From the NCBI RefSeq assembly GCF_001722335.1, contig NZ_MIHA01000010.1:138993-202992 (forward strand): DNA of 64,000 nucleotides. The letters run 5' to 3'. The notes beneath the pieces were generated by a model. It made no database searches and was not told the origin of the DNA. It worked only from the letters and a program-made list of their open reading frames with translations. The position numbers and the translations under genes were made by a program. Position 1 is the first letter of the stretch; each line of letters opens with the position of its first letter. The DNA is from Mycolicibacterium flavescens (GTDB lineage Bacteria > Actinomycetota > Actinomycetes > Mycobacteriales > Mycobacteriaceae). Shown in pieces: positions 7,588-18,205 of this stretch.

Positions 7588-8381
7588 CATCGGAGATGAC
7601 GACACCCGCGGCGCTCGCCGAGCGCCGCGGGAACGTCATGATCATCACGATCAACCGTCCGGAGGCCCGCAACGCGGTCAACAGCGCGGTGAGCACCGCC
7701 GTCGGCGATGCGCTGCACCTGGCGCAGAACGACCCCGACGTCCGCGCGGTGGTACTGACCGGTGCCGGCGAATCGTTCTGCGCCGGAGCTGATCTCAAGG
7801 CGATATCGCGGCGCGAGAACCTTTTTCACCCGGAGCACCGTGAGTGGGGCTTCGCCGGGTACGTACACCACTACATCGACAAGCCCACCATTGCGGCGGT
7901 CAACGGCACCGCACTGGGCGGTGGCACCGAACTCGCCCTCGCCAGTGACCTGGTGGTGGCCGAGGAGCGGGCCAAATTCGGTCTGCCCGAGGTGAAACGC
8001 GGCCTGATCGCCGCGGCCGGTGGGGTGTTCCGCATCGTCGACCACCTCCCGCGCAAGGTCGCGCTGGAGATGCTGTTCACCGGTGAGCCGATGTCGGCGG
8101 CCGACGCTGCCAAGTGGGGCCTGATCAACGAGGTCGTCCCCGACGGCACCGTCGTCGACGCCGCGATCGCGCTCGCCGACCGCATCACCTGCAATGCGCC
8201 GCTTGCGGTCTGGGCCAGCAAGCGGGTCGCGATGGGGGTCGACAAAGGTGTCATCGTCGGCGACGAACCGGGCTGGGCGCGAACCCTGCGCGAGGTCATC
8301 GCCGTGATGCGTTCCGAGGACGCTAAAGAAGGACCGCTGGCATTCGCCGAGAAGCGCCAGCCCGTTTGGAAGGCCAAATAA
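7584..8381 (+). CDS. Enoyl-CoA hydratase/isomerase
   Basis: A crotonase-fold protein of 265 residues. GTG 7584 overlaps the thiolase stop in GTGA and is taken as the start because of translational coupling; ATG 7596 is an alternative giving four residues fewer. The oxyanion-hole motif is SFCAGADLKAI and the second is ALGGGTELALASDLVVAEE, followed by GLPEVKRGLIAAAGGVFR. Glu in LPEVKRG sits at a catalytic Glu position; the first catalytic Glu (ELALASD) position also carries Glu. It hydrates trans-2-enoyl-CoA to 3-hydroxyacyl-CoA in the cytoplasm. Its place between thiolase and acyl-CoA dehydrogenase supports a beta-oxidation role; chain length preference is unknown. Confidence 0.93.
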   Translation: MTSEMTTPAALAERRGNVMIITINRPEARNAVNSAVSTAVGDALHLAQNDPDVRAVVLTGAGESFCAGADLKAISRRENLFHPEHREWGFAGYVHHYIDKPTIAAVNGTALGGGTELALASDLVVAEERAKFGLPEVKRGLIAAAGGVFRIVDHLPRKVALEMLFTGEPMSAADAAKWGLINEVVPDGTVVDAAIALADRITCNAPLAVWASKRVAMGVDKGVIVGDEPGWARTLREVIAVMRSEDAKEGPLAFAEKRQPVWKAK

Positions 8382-8386
8382 CAACA

Positions 8387-9529
8387 GTGAAGAGAACGAT
8401 TTTCGAAGCCGAGCACGAGGCGTTCCGCGAGACCGTTCGCGAGTACATCGAGCGCGAACTGGTTCCGCACCAGGAGAAGTGGGAGACCGAGCGCATCGTC
8501 GACCGGTCGGCCTACACGGCCGCGGGCAAGTACGGTCTGATCGGGTTCAACATGCCCGAGGAGTACGGCGGCGGTGGCGCCGACGACTTCCGCTTCAACG
8601 CGATCATCGACGAGGAGCTCGCCCGCTCCGGTGTGCACGGCCCCGCGCTGAGCCTGCACAACGACGTCGTCGGCCCGTACTTCAAGGAACTGGCCAACGA
8701 CGAGCAGAAGAAGCGCTGGATGCCCGGCATCGTCACCGGCGAACTGATCATCGCGATCGCGATGACCGAACCCGGCGCCGGCAGCGACCTGGCAGGCATC
8801 CGCACCTCCGCGGTGCGCGACGGTGACGACTGGATCCTCAACGGCTCCAAGACGTTCATCTCCTCCGGCATCAACTGCGACCTCTGCGTCGTCGTCGCGC
8901 GCACCGACCCCGAGGCGGGCCACAAGGGCTTCACGCTGCTGGTCGTCGAGCGGGACATGGAGGGCTTCAGCCGCGGGCGCAAGCTCGACAAGATGGGCCT
9001 GCACACGCAGGACACCTCCGAGCTGCACTTCGAGAACGTCCGCGTGCCGTCGGCCAACGTGCTCGGCAAGGAAGGCCGCGGCTTCTACCACCTGATGACC
9101 AACCTGCCGTCGGAGCGGTTGGGCATCGCGATCTCAGCGGTGGCCGGGGCGCGCGCCGTCTGGGAGGAGACGCTGCAGTACGCCAAGGACCGCAAGGCAT
9201 TCGGTCAGCCGATCGGCAGCTTCCAGCACAACCGGTTCCTGCTCGCCGAGATGGACACCGAGCTCGAGGTCACCGAGAACTACCTCGACCGGTGCCTGCA
9301 GGGCGTCATCGACGGTGAGCTGACCGCCATCGAGGCCGCCAAGGCCAAGTGGTGGGCCACCGAGGTCGCCAAGAAGGTCGTCGACAACTGCGTGCAGCTG
9401 CACGGCGGCTACGGCTACATGATGGAGTACCGCGTCGCCCGCGCCTACGTGGACGGCCGCATCCAGACGATCTTCGGCGGCACCACCGAAATCATGAAAG
9501 AGATCATCGGCCGCGACCTGGGTCTGTAA
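8387..9529 (+). CDS. Acyl-CoA dehydrogenase (FadE-type)
   Basis: A 380-residue FAD-dependent acyl-CoA dehydrogenase starting at GTG 8387, five bases after the hydratase stop. The N-terminal helical domain begins FEAEHEAFRETVREYIEREL. The beta domain carries AMTEPGAGSDLAGI. The C-terminal helical domain carries FGQPIGSFQHNRFLLAEM and LHGGYGYMMEYRVARAY. The family end motif IFGGTTEIMKEII holds the expected catalytic Glu in TTEI. It oxidises acyl-CoA to trans-2-enoyl-CoA and passes electrons to ETF. It is the last gene of the operon and is followed by a long terminator hairpin. The specific substrate (straight, branched or steroid side-chain acyl-CoA) cannot be read from the sequence. Confidence 0.94.
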   Translation: MKRTIFEAEHEAFRETVREYIERELVPHQEKWETERIVDRSAYTAAGKYGLIGFNMPEEYGGGGADDFRFNAIIDEELARSGVHGPALSLHNDVVGPYFKELANDEQKKRWMPGIVTGELIIAIAMTEPGAGSDLAGIRTSAVRDGDDWILNGSKTFISSGINCDLCVVVARTDPEAGHKGFTLLVVERDMEGFSRGRKLDKMGLHTQDTSELHFENVRVPSANVLGKEGRGFYHLMTNLPSERLGIAISAVAGARAVWEETLQYAKDRKAFGQPIGSFQHNRFLLAEMDTELEVTENYLDRCLQGVIDGELTAIEAAKAKWWATEVAKKVVDNCVQLHGGYGYMMEYRVARAYVDGRIQTIFGGTTEIMKEIIGRDLGL

Positions 9530-9544
9530 CCCGGCCCGCGTCCG

Positions 9545-9590
9545 CACGCGAAAGCCCCTGAAACAACGGCGTTTCAGGGGCTTTTGCGTG
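9545..9590. terminator. Bidirectional intrinsic terminator
   Basis: AAAGCCCCTGAAAC (9551-9564) and GTTTCAGGGGCTTT (9571-9584) are perfect inverted arms around a 6-base loop, extended outward by CACGC/GCGTG with one G-T pair. It lies between the convergent acyl-CoA dehydrogenase and fasciclin genes. T and A tracts at the stem ends suit both directions. Confidence 0.85.
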
Positions 9591-9599
9591 CGAGCGAGA

Positions 9600-10358
9600 T
9601 CAGCCGATCGGCGCGTCGGCGGCCGGCATCGGCTCGGTCGTCCCGGGTGCTTCGGCCGGTGCCTCGGCGGGCGTCTCGGTGGTGCTGGTCTCCGTGGTCG
9701 ACGTGCCCGTCGGGGTGATCGCATCCGGCGCGGCGTTGACGTCGAGCACCGTGTCGATCAGGTAGATGCGGGCGTTGGCGGCCTGAATCCCGCCGCACAC
9801 CACCTTGGCGGTGTCGTTGATCTTGATGTCGGCGTTCTCGCCGGTCACCTTGATCTCCGCGCCCTGCTGCGTGGGCCGCTGCCCTTCGAGGTCCTTGGGT
9901 CCGAGGATTCCGAGGAACACGTGGTAGTAGTCGAAGTCGGTGAGCGCCGCTGGGTCGGCCTTCAGCGCGTCGAGCTGCGCGGGCGGCAGCGCGGCGAACG
10001 CCTCGTCCGTCGGCGCGAACACCACGTACGGGCCGTTCTCCAGCACCGGGACCACGTTCACCGCGGGGTTGAACCCGCCGGAGATGGCCGAGTAGAACGT
10101 GCTCGCCTCGGGGATGCTCTGCAGCGCCTGGCCGACCGGCAGCTCGTTGAGCGCCTTCCAGTTCGGCACGGCCTCCTTGAACGCGTCGCAGCCCGAACCC
10201 TCGGGGTTGGGGATCTCGGGCGTCGCGGTCGAGGTCGGCTGCGTCGGCTGCTCGGGCACGGGCGGCTCCGCGTAGGCGGTGACGGCGAACGGCACCGACA
10301 GGGCGATCGCGGTGATACCGGCGGCAGCGCCGATTGCTTTGCTGGTGCGGGTCTTCAC
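9600..10358 (-). CDS. Exported fasciclin (FAS1) domain protein, MPT70/83-like
   Basis: A 252-residue protein. A signal peptide (KTRTSKAIGAAAGITAIALS, then AYA) precedes a Pro/Thr linker. One FAS1 domain spans about residues 65-205: TFYSAISGGFNPAVNVVPVL, YVVFAPTDEAFAALP, the YHVFLG segment, and NARIYLIDTVLDV. It resembles the secreted mycobacterial antigens MPT70/MPT83, including the conserved VVCGG segment. The C-terminus is a low-complexity Thr/Pro/Glu/Ala tail of about 45 residues. FAS1 proteins act in adhesion or cell-surface interactions; no lipobox is seen, so it is probably secreted. AGGAG lies just before the ATG. The upstream gene is divergent. Confidence 0.9.
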   Translation of the reverse strand: MKTRTSKAIGAAAGITAIALSVPFAVTAYAEPPVPEQPTQPTSTATPEIPNPEGSGCDAFKEAVPNWKALNELPVGQALQSIPEASTFYSAISGGFNPAVNVVPVLENGPYVVFAPTDEAFAALPPAQLDALKADPAALTDFDYYHVFLGILGPKDLEGQRPTQQGAEIKVTGENADIKINDTAKVVCGGIQAANARIYLIDTVLDVNAAPDAITPTGTSTTETSTTETPAEAPAEAPGTTEPMPAADAPIG

Positions 10359-10516
10359 GTACGGCTCCTCAAGTCAAGGTCGCCTCGCATGGTAAGGGCA
10401 CTGGTCGGCGACTGCCAAAGTCACCACCTCGGCCGACGCCCGCCGCGGCTCGCTGACCTGCGCTTTGCGAACCTGCCCACACAGCCCCGCAACCGCAAGA
10501 AAGGCGAGGTCATACG

Positions 10517-11050
10517 ATGGCGCGCATGCCTGAGCCGTTGATCGTCTCCGTCGGAGGTCACCGCCCCGAGCTGCACACCGACGCCTGGGTGGCACCCAAC
10601 GCCGCCCTCATCGGCCGCGTGTCGCTCGGCGCGCGGGCCAGCGTCTGGTACGGCGCGACGCTGCGCGCCGAGGCCGAGCCGATCGAGATCGGCGCCGGGT
10701 CCAACATCCAGGACGGCGTCACCGTCCACGTCGACCCCGGCTTCCCGGTCCGCCTCGGCGCCGACGTCACCGTCGGGCACAACGTGGTGCTGCACGGCTG
10801 CACGATCTCCGACGGTGCGCTGATCGGCATGGGTGCGGTGGTCCTCAACGGCGCGACGATCGGCGAAGGCTCGCTGGTCGCGGCCGGCGCGGTGGTGCCG
10901 CAGGGCTTCGTGGTGCCGCCGCGGTCACTGGTCGCGGGCGTGCCGGGCAAGGTCCGGCGCGAGCTGAGCGACGATGAGGTTGCTCACAACCGGTTCAACG
11001 CGCAGGCCTATCAGCACCTGATCGACGTGCACCGCGGCGCGGCGTCCTGA
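10517..11050 (+). CDS. Gamma-carbonic-anhydrase-like hexapeptide protein
   Basis: A 177-residue left-handed beta-helix protein of the gamma-carbonic anhydrase/YrdA/PaaY type. Repeated hexapeptides run through most of the chain (ALIGRVSLGARASVWYGATL, then IEIGAGSNIQDG). The three zinc-ligand histidines appear in TVHVD and in VGHNVVLHGC, in the conserved order. A C-terminal helix completes the usual length. ATG 10517 is preferred because GGCGAGG lies 8 bases before it; ATG 10526 is also possible. It probably forms a trimer with zinc at the subunit interfaces. Whether it hydrates CO2 or is an acyltransferase relative cannot be decided from sequence. Confidence 0.9.
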   Translation: MARMPEPLIVSVGGHRPELHTDAWVAPNAALIGRVSLGARASVWYGATLRAEAEPIEIGAGSNIQDGVTVHVDPGFPVRLGADVTVGHNVVLHGCTISDGALIGMGAVVLNGATIGEGSLVAAGAVVPQGFVVPPRSLVAGVPGKVRRELSDDEVAHNRFNAQAYQHLIDVHRGAAS

Positions 11051-11092
11051 CCCGCCGGATTCTCCCCGGGTCGATCCGGGTACAGCCGTACC

Positions 11093-12241
11093 GTGAAGAA
11101 CGTGCGCACCCTGGTGACCGGCGCGACCGGTTACGTCGGCTCCCGGCTCGTCACCGCCCTGCTCACCGAGGGCCACGACGTCGTGGCCGCGAGCCGAAAC
11201 CCCAACCGGCTGGCCGACTTCGGCTGGCGTGACCGCGTCTCGGCCGTCGCGCTCGACGCCCACGACGAGGCGTCGGCACGGTCGGCGCTGGCCGACGCCG
11301 GCCCGGTGGACGTGCTGTATTACCTGGTCCACGGGATCGGCCAGCCCGACTTCCGCGACGCCGACAACCGGGCGGCGGCCAACGTGGCCCGCGCCGCGAA
11401 GGACGCCGGAGTGCGTCGCATCGTGTACCTGGGCGGGTTCGTACCCGACGGCGGCGACCTCTCCGAGCATCTGGCCAGCCGCGCCGAAGTGGCCGAGGCG
11501 CTGCACATCGACGGCGGGCCCGACGTGGTCTGGCTGGGCGCGGCGATCATCATCGGCGCCGGGTCGACGTCGTTCGAGATGCTGCGGTACGTCGGCGACC
11601 GGTTCCTGGTCATCCCGATGCCGTCGTGGTCGGCCAACCCGCTCGACCCGATCTCGATCTGCGACGTGCTGCACTACCTCGTCGCCGCGGCCGACGGGGA
11701 CCGCGTGCCCGCCGGGTCCTACGACATCACCGGCGCCGAGACCACGTCGTACGGCGATCTGCTGCGCACCTACGCGCGCATCGCAGGCAAGTGGCGGGCC
11801 GAGGTGCCCGTCAACGGCGTCGACACCGGACTGGTGTCGCTGGTGACAGCGGCGGTCCTGCCGGTGCCGGGCGGGCTGGCCGCTGACCTGGTGCAGTCGC
11901 TGGACCATCCGATGATGGCCTCGGAGGCGCGGCTGCGGGAGCTCGTTCCCGACCCGCCCGGCGGGCTGGTCGGCATCGAGGAGGCGATCACCCGGGCGCT
12001 CGGCAGCCGCAGCCGACGGCCCGTCGACGAGCTCACCGACATGCACCACCTCGCCGACACCGATCCCGACTGGGCCGGCGGGGACATCCTGCGCATCCGC
12101 CACCTCGCGGGCACGGTCACGCCCGGCATCGCCCGGCCCGCGCTCGGGCTGATCGGCGCGGTCCCCGGACCGGTGGCCGGCGCGGTGCGCACCGGCCTCG
12201 ACACCGTCCTGCACCTGTTGCCGAAGGGCACCCCGGCATGA
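11093..12241 (+). CDS. NAD(P)-binding Rossmann protein (atypical SDR)
   Basis: A 382-residue protein with an N-terminal nucleotide-binding motif TLVTGATGYVGSRL, characteristic of atypical/extended short-chain dehydrogenases. Strand and loop motifs VLYYLVHGIGQPDF and RIVYLGGFVPDGG follow; the usual catalytic YxxxK is not obvious. The C-terminal 120 residues hold hydrophobic segments (SLVTAAVLPVPGGLAADLV, GLIGAVPGPVAGAVR). GTG 11093 is taken as the start; GTG 11102 is a close alternative. The next gene starts at the overlapping ATGA, so a membrane-associated pair with the CPBP protease is likely. No substrate can be proposed. Confidence 0.8.
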   Translation: MKNVRTLVTGATGYVGSRLVTALLTEGHDVVAASRNPNRLADFGWRDRVSAVALDAHDEASARSALADAGPVDVLYYLVHGIGQPDFRDADNRAAANVARAAKDAGVRRIVYLGGFVPDGGDLSEHLASRAEVAEALHIDGGPDVVWLGAAIIIGAGSTSFEMLRYVGDRFLVIPMPSWSANPLDPISICDVLHYLVAAADGDRVPAGSYDITGAETTSYGDLLRTYARIAGKWRAEVPVNGVDTGLVSLVTAAVLPVPGGLAADLVQSLDHPMMASEARLRELVPDPPGGLVGIEEAITRALGSRSRRPVDELTDMHHLADTDPDWAGGDILRIRHLAGTVTPGIARPALGLIGAVPGPVAGAVRTGLDTVLHLLPKGTPA

Positions 12242-12951
12242 CGCAGGCCCGGCAGGTGCTCGCCGAGGCGCGCGAGATCGTCAGCGCGTGCCCGATTCCG
12301 CGTCACGAACCGCCGGGCGTCGTGCGGCGCCGCCGCATCGTGGTCGCGGTCGTGTTGGTGATCGGTGCTGCGCTGCTTGGGTATTCGCTGACCCGCCCAC
12401 CCGGTGACGCGTCGTTCTACTGGTTGACGCTGGCGCTGGCCGGCGTGTGGGCACTCGGCGCGTTCGCATCGGGCCCGCTGCACATGGGCTGCATCCGGTT
12501 CCGCGGCCGCAACCAGCGGCCGGTGATCACCGGAACCGCAATCGGTCTGCTGCTGTCGGCGGTGTTCGTCGTCGGCGGGCTGATCGCCCGCGAGATCCCC
12601 GGTGTGCGCGAATACATCACGCGGGTACTGGAATACGCCGACTACGGGCCGCTGGCGCTGGTCGCGTTCATCACCGTGATCAACGGCCTGGCCGAAGAGA
12701 TGTTCTTCCGCGGCGCGCTGTACACCGCGCTGGGCACGGTCAAACCGGTGCTCATCTCGACGATCTTCTACGTGATCGCGACCGCGGCCACCACCGGCAA
12801 CCCGATGCTGGGGTTCGCCGCGATCATCCTCGGCACCATCTGCGCGTTCGAGCGCCGGGTCACCGGCGGCATCCTCGCGCCGATGCTGACCCACTTCTTC
12901 TGGGGTCTGGCGATGGTGCTGGCGCTGCCACCGATGTTCGGCGTCTACTAG
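12238..12951 (+). CDS. CPBP-family intramembrane metalloprotease
   Basis: A 237-residue protein with about six hydrophobic segments. The CPBP (Abi) signature is complete: EEMFFRGALYTAL gives the EExxxR motif, FAAIILGTICAFERR follows, and LTHFFWGLAM supplies the conserved His. These residues form the glutamate/histidine site of CAAX-protease-like membrane enzymes. Its ATG overlaps the upstream stop by four bases, so it is co-translated with the NAD-binding protein. The 3' end shares CTAG with the convergent MFS gene. Known relatives process prenylated or other membrane proteins; the target here is unknown. Confidence 0.88.
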   Translation: MTQARQVLAEAREIVSACPIPRHEPPGVVRRRRIVVAVVLVIGAALLGYSLTRPPGDASFYWLTLALAGVWALGAFASGPLHMGCIRFRGRNQRPVITGTAIGLLLSAVFVVGGLIAREIPGVREYITRVLEYADYGPLALVAFITVINGLAEEMFFRGALYTALGTVKPVLISTIFYVIATAATTGNPMLGFAAIILGTICAFERRVTGGILAPMLTHFFWGLAMVLALPPMFGVY

Positions 12952-14219
12952 TCGAGCGGATTGGCGATCTCGTCGCGGCGCATCCCGGCCGCCCACATCG
13001 CCAGCGCCGCCACGATCACCGGGGCGATAGCCGCGACCAGGAAAATCGTCTGCATCGAAACGACTTTCGACAGCGGACCCACGATCGCGAACGACACCGG
13101 CATGAACGCCAGCGACACGAAGAAGTCCAGGCTCGAAACCCGTCCCAGCATCGAGGTCGGTACCCGCCGCTGCAGCAGCGTGCCCCAGATGACCATGCCC
13201 GCACCGTCGGTGACGCCGATGACGAACGTCGCCACCGCCATCAGCGCGAACGACGAGGTGAACCCGAACACCGCCAACGGCGCCGCGCCCAGGCCCCACA
13301 TCGCCATCATCACCGTCAGGTAGCGGCGCGGCATGCGCCTCGACGACACCGCGAGTGCACCCACGGCGCTGCCCAGGCCGAAGAACGCGAGGATGAAGCC
13401 GTACATCCGGGCGCCGTCGGCGAAGCGGTCCTTGGCGATGAACGGCAGCAGCACCTCGATCGGTCCCAAAACCACCAACACGAACATGCTGGCGAACAAC
13501 AGCGTCCACAGCAGCCACGGGGTCCGCGCGACGAACGCGAAGCCGTCGCGCAGATCCCGCAGGACGTGCGAGCGATGTTCGGGCTCAGCCGGTTTCAGGG
13601 TGCGACGCGTCGCGAGCAGCATCGTCAGGCCGAGCGCGAACAGGACCGCGACGACCGTTGCGCCCAGCGCGGGGAACGTCGCGCCGATCACGACACCGGC
13701 GACGGCAGGGCCGACGGCGCGCTGAAACACCGGCCGCACCACACCTTCGACACCGTTGGCGGCCAGCAACTGCTCCGGCGGCAGGATCCGCGGCAGGATC
13801 GCGCTGTAGGCGGGGAAGAAGAACGCCGCCGCTGCGCCCAGTGCCGCCGCACCCACCGCCAGGTGCCAGATCTGCAGGGCGCCAAGCATTCCCAGCGCCG
13901 CGATCGCCGACGAGGCGAAAACGTTGACCGTCTGGACGGCGATGATGATGGCGCGCTGCGGGAACCGGTCGGCGGTGATCCCGCCCACCAGGACGAACGC
14001 GACCAGCGCGGCGCCGAAGCAGGTGGTCACCAGCGACAGCGACACCGGGTCGTTGTTGAGTTCGATGACCTGCAGCGCCAGCACAACCGCGAACATGCCG
14101 TCGGCGAAGATCGACAGCGTGACCGCCGCGATCAGCAGGCGGTACTCGCGGAACCGGAACGGTGCGAGTACACGCCATCGACCGGCGTCGCGTACCGGGA
14201 TCTCGAATTGCGTACTCAC
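12948..14219 (-). CDS. MFS transporter
   Basis: A 423-residue major facilitator protein with about 12 hydrophobic segments, of the macrolide-efflux/enterobactin-exporter (MFS_3-like) type. It opens with RFREYRLLIAAVTLSIFADG, a common start in that subgroup. The loop between helices 2 and 3 has GGITADRFPQRAIIIAVQTV, a variant of the GxxxDR motif. A basic stretch ATRRTLKPAEPEHRSHVLRD marks the central cytoplasmic loop. Export of a drug or small metabolite is the likely function. It is monocistronic, convergent with the CPBP gene and separated from the upstream enoyl-CoA hydratase by a long inverted repeat. Confidence 0.9.
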   Translation of the reverse strand: MSTQFEIPVRDAGRWRVLAPFRFREYRLLIAAVTLSIFADGMFAVVLALQVIELNNDPVSLSLVTTCFGAALVAFVLVGGITADRFPQRAIIIAVQTVNVFASSAIAALGMLGALQIWHLAVGAAALGAAAAFFFPAYSAILPRILPPEQLLAANGVEGVVRPVFQRAVGPAVAGVVIGATFPALGATVVAVLFALGLTMLLATRRTLKPAEPEHRSHVLRDLRDGFAFVARTPWLLWTLLFASMFVLVVLGPIEVLLPFIAKDRFADGARMYGFILAFFGLGSAVGALAVSSRRMPRRYLTVMMAMWGLGAAPLAVFGFTSSFALMAVATFVIGVTDGAGMVIWGTLLQRRVPTSMLGRVSSLDFFVSLAFMPVSFAIVGPLSKVVSMQTIFLVAAIAPVIVAALAMWAAGMRRDEIANPLD

Positions 14220-14270
14220 CCACAGATGGTCGCCGACCTGTCGCGGCCGCGTCCACCGAATTTTCCCACC

Positions 14271-14330
14271 GCGAGCAGACGCAGAATCGCGCTGTTTGCC
14301 GCCAAAACGCGCGATTCTATGTCTGCTCGC
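14271..14330. repeat. Long intergenic inverted repeat (GCGAGCAGAC family)
   Basis: Arms of 22 bases at 14271-14292 and 14309-14330 pair with only two mismatches around a 16-base loop. The repeat begins GCGAGCAGACGCA, shared with the arms of the repeat at 31336-31397. It lies 16 bases past the stop of the upstream minus-strand enoyl-CoA hydratase and could end its transcript, though no T tract follows. Confidence 0.7.
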
Positions 14331-14345
14331 GAGAAGAACGGGACC

Positions 14346-15164
14346 TTAGAAGTCGGAGAACTTCGCGGGCCGGCGCTGCTGGAAAGCGGTGATGCCCTCG
14401 ATGAAGTCCGGGGAGGTCAGCAGCGACAGCTGGCCTTCGCGTTCGCGTTCGAGCGCGGGTTCGATCTCGGTCAGCGTGGCGGCGTTGATCGCGTGTTTGG
14501 TCCTGCGCAGCGCGACGGCCGGACCATTCTTCAGCGTGTCGATCACCTTGGCCACCCCGGCGTCGAACTCGGCGGCCGGATACATCGCGGTCACCAGACC
14601 CCAGTCGTATGCCTCGGTGGCCGAGATGCGTTCGGCCAGAAGGGCCATGCGGGTCGCGCGGATCCGGCCGATCGCCGCCGCCACCAACGCCGAGGCGCCG
14701 CCGTCGGGCATCAGCCCGATCTTGGTGAACGCCAGCATGAAGTAGGCGTCGTCGGAGGCCAGCACCACATCGGCGGCCAGGGCCAACGAGACGCCGACGC
14801 CGGCCGCCGGGCCGTGCACCGCCGCGACCACGGGCTGGGGGAGGTTGACGATCGAGCGGACCGCGCGGTTGGCGGCGTCGAGCACCGAAGCCGGTCCGTT
14901 GGCGGTCTTCTGGTCCTGGTCGTCGTCGCTGATCCCGGCCCCCGAACAGAACCCGCGCCCCGCACCGGCCAGACGCACCACCTTGACCCGCTTGTCCGAC
15001 GCCGCGGTCTCGAGCACCTCGCCGACGCCGTCGAGCATGTCCTTGGTCAACGAGTTCAGGCTGTCGGGCCGGTTCAGCGTCACCGACAGCACGCCGTCGG
15101 CGAGTTCGACGGTGAGATCGTCGATGGCGGCGTAGGTGGGGGCGTCCGCGTCCAGGGATGTCAT
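14346..15164 (-). CDS. Enoyl-CoA hydratase, EchA10/11-like
   Basis: A 272-residue crotonase-family protein divergent from mcr, as echA10/echA11 are in M. tuberculosis. The start ATG 15164 follows TAGGGT by 7 bases, so the transcript is probably leaderless; longer readings to the left edge of the mcr region have no support. The oxyanion motifs are RGFCSGAGISDDD and GPAAGVGVSLALAADVVL, then IGLMPDGGASALVAAAIG. The usual catalytic Glu of the second motif (GxGxEL) is replaced in the GVGVSLALAAD region, so isomerase or another crotonase reaction is possible. Its neighbourhood points to methyl-branched acyl-CoA breakdown. Confidence 0.9.
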   Translation of the reverse strand: MTSLDADAPTYAAIDDLTVELADGVLSVTLNRPDSLNSLTKDMLDGVGEVLETAASDKRVKVVRLAGAGRGFCSGAGISDDDQDQKTANGPASVLDAANRAVRSIVNLPQPVVAAVHGPAAGVGVSLALAADVVLASDDAYFMLAFTKIGLMPDGGASALVAAAIGRIRATRMALLAERISATEAYDWGLVTAMYPAAEFDAGVAKVIDTLKNGPAVALRRTKHAINAATLTEIEPALEREREGQLSLLTSPDFIEGITAFQQRRPAKFSDF

Positions 15165-15171
15165 GACCAGA

Positions 15172-15177
15172 ACCCTA
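15172..15177 (-). promoter_or_regulatory. -10 element of the echA-like gene
   Basis: On the minus strand this reads TAGGGT, 7 bases before ATG 15164, consistent with a leaderless mRNA. Confidence 0.5.
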
Positions 15178-15187
15178 GGGATAAGCG

Positions 15188-15203
15188 ACTTGGTTAGACA
15201 AGT
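15188..15203. promoter_or_regulatory. Candidate operator between echA-like gene and mcr
   Basis: ACTTG-GTTAGA-CAAGT is a perfect 5+5 inverted repeat in the divergent promoter. TAAGCT overlapping its right end (15203-15208) is a possible -10 for mcr. A TetR-type regulator is plausible but not identified. Confidence 0.4.
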
Positions 15204-15254
15204 AAGCTTTGTCGGCGATCGATGGCGTTCGTCGAACGGAAGGCGGCTGAAGGT

Positions 15255-16346
15255 ATGGCGGGACCACTGGACGGACTGCGGGTCATCGAACTCGCGAGCA
15301 TCGGCCCCGGGCCGCACGCCGCGATGATTCTCGGTGACCTCGGCGCGGACGTCGTCCGTATCGAACGGCCGGGCAAGCTCGGTGGTGTTCCCACCAGTAA
15401 ACGCGAAGCCACCCTGCGCAACCGGCGTTCGGTGGCTGCCGACCTCAAGAGCGACGAGGGCCGCAGGCTGGTGCTGCAGTTGGTCGCCAAGGCCGACGTG
15501 CTGATCGAGGGGCTGCGCCCGGGCGTCACCGAGCGGCTCGGGCTGGGCCCGGAGGACTGCGCGAAGGTCAACGAGCGGCTGATCTACGGCCGCATGACCG
15601 GCTGGGGTCAGACCGGACCGCGCGCGCTGCAGGCCGGCCACGACATCAACTACATCTCGCTCAACGGTGTGCTGCATTCGATAGGGCGCGCGGGGGAGCG
15701 GCCGGTGCCGCCGCTGAACCTGACCGGCGACTTCGGCGGAGGGTCGATGTTCCTGCTCGTCGGCATCCTCTCGGCGCTGTTCGAGCGGCAGACCTCCGGC
15801 AAGGGCCAGGTGGTCGACGCCGCGATGATCGACGGCTCCAGCGTGCTGGCGCAGATGATCTGGAGCTTCCTGCAGGACGGGCTGTGGACCGACAAGCGCG
15901 GGGTCAACATCCTCGACGGCGGGGCGCCCTACTACGACACCTACACCTGCGCCGACGGCCGGCACATCGCGGTCGGCTGCATCGAGCCGCAGTTCTACGC
16001 GCAGTTCCTCAAGGGTCTCGGGATCGAGAACGAGGACCTGCCCGACCAGAACGACATGGGCCGCTGGCCGGAACTGCGGGCCCGGTTCACCGAGGTGATC
16101 GCATCCAAGGACCGCGACCACTGGGCGTCGGTGTTCAACGGCACCGACGCGTGCGTGACGCCGGTGCTGTCGTTCTCCGAAGTCGAAACCGAACCGCACG
16201 TCACCGAGCGCAACACCTTCTACCGCGACGGCGACCACCTGCAGCCGATGCCCGCGCCGCGGTTCTCGCGCAGCGTGCCGCCGGCGCCGACGCCGCCCGG
16301 GGAAGCCGGCGCCGACACCGAAGCCGTCATCCGAGACTGGACCTAG
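15255..16346 (+). CDS. mcr: Alpha-methylacyl-CoA racemase
   Basis: A 363-residue class III CoA-transferase-fold racemase closely matching M. tuberculosis Mcr. The catalytic residues are visible: His129 in AGHDINYIS, Asp159 in LTGDFGGGS and Glu244 in IEPQFY, equivalent to His126, Asp156 and Glu241 of the characterised enzyme. It interconverts (2R)- and (2S)-methylacyl-CoA, needed to feed branched fatty acids and sterol side chains into beta-oxidation. ATG 15255 ([10 protein letters not shown]) is chosen by similarity with known family starts; ATG 15222 would add 11 residues. The SDR gene follows after 17 bases and the flavoprotein after that. Confidence 0.96.
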   Translation: MAGPLDGLRVIELASIGPGPHAAMILGDLGADVVRIERPGKLGGVPTSKREATLRNRRSVAADLKSDEGRRLVLQLVAKADVLIEGLRPGVTERLGLGPEDCAKVNERLIYGRMTGWGQTGPRALQAGHDINYISLNGVLHSIGRAGERPVPPLNLTGDFGGGSMFLLVGILSALFERQTSGKGQVVDAAMIDGSSVLAQMIWSFLQDGLWTDKRGVNILDGGAPYYDTYTCADGRHIAVGCIEPQFYAQFLKGLGIENEDLPDQNDMGRWPELRARFTEVIASKDRDHWASVFNGTDACVTPVLSFSEVETEPHVTERNTFYRDGDHLQPMPAPRFSRSVPPAPTPPGEAGADTEAVIRDWT

Positions 16347-16363
16347 AGAAAGGAACACGACAA

Positions 16364-18120
<1,757 letters not shown>

Positions 18121-18177
18121 CGGTTCGGCGCACGGGGCATCGTGAAAGCGCCCGCGCCGGGCAAACTCGCCGAGACG

Positions 18178-18203
18178 AACGCGCGCCTACGGGCGCGCGT
18201 TTT
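18178..18203. terminator. Intrinsic terminator
   Basis: AACGCGCGCC-TACG-GGCGCGCGTT is a perfect 10-bp hairpin with a stable four-base loop, followed by TT on the plus strand. It ends the mcr operon. It also lies directly past the stop of the minus-strand small gene, so it can serve both directions. Confidence 0.9.
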
Positions 18204-18205
18204 GT

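Noticed and set aside
12447-15197. Very long plus-strand open frame of about 900 codons
   Set aside because: It is antisense to the MFS and enoyl-CoA hydratase genes, has Arg/His/Gln-rich composition typical of GC-rich shadow frames and matches no family pattern.
15165-16358. N-terminal extension of the enoyl-CoA hydratase frame across mcr
   Set aside because: The extension is antisense to mcr and has shadow composition; ATG 15164 with its -10 gives the normal family length.
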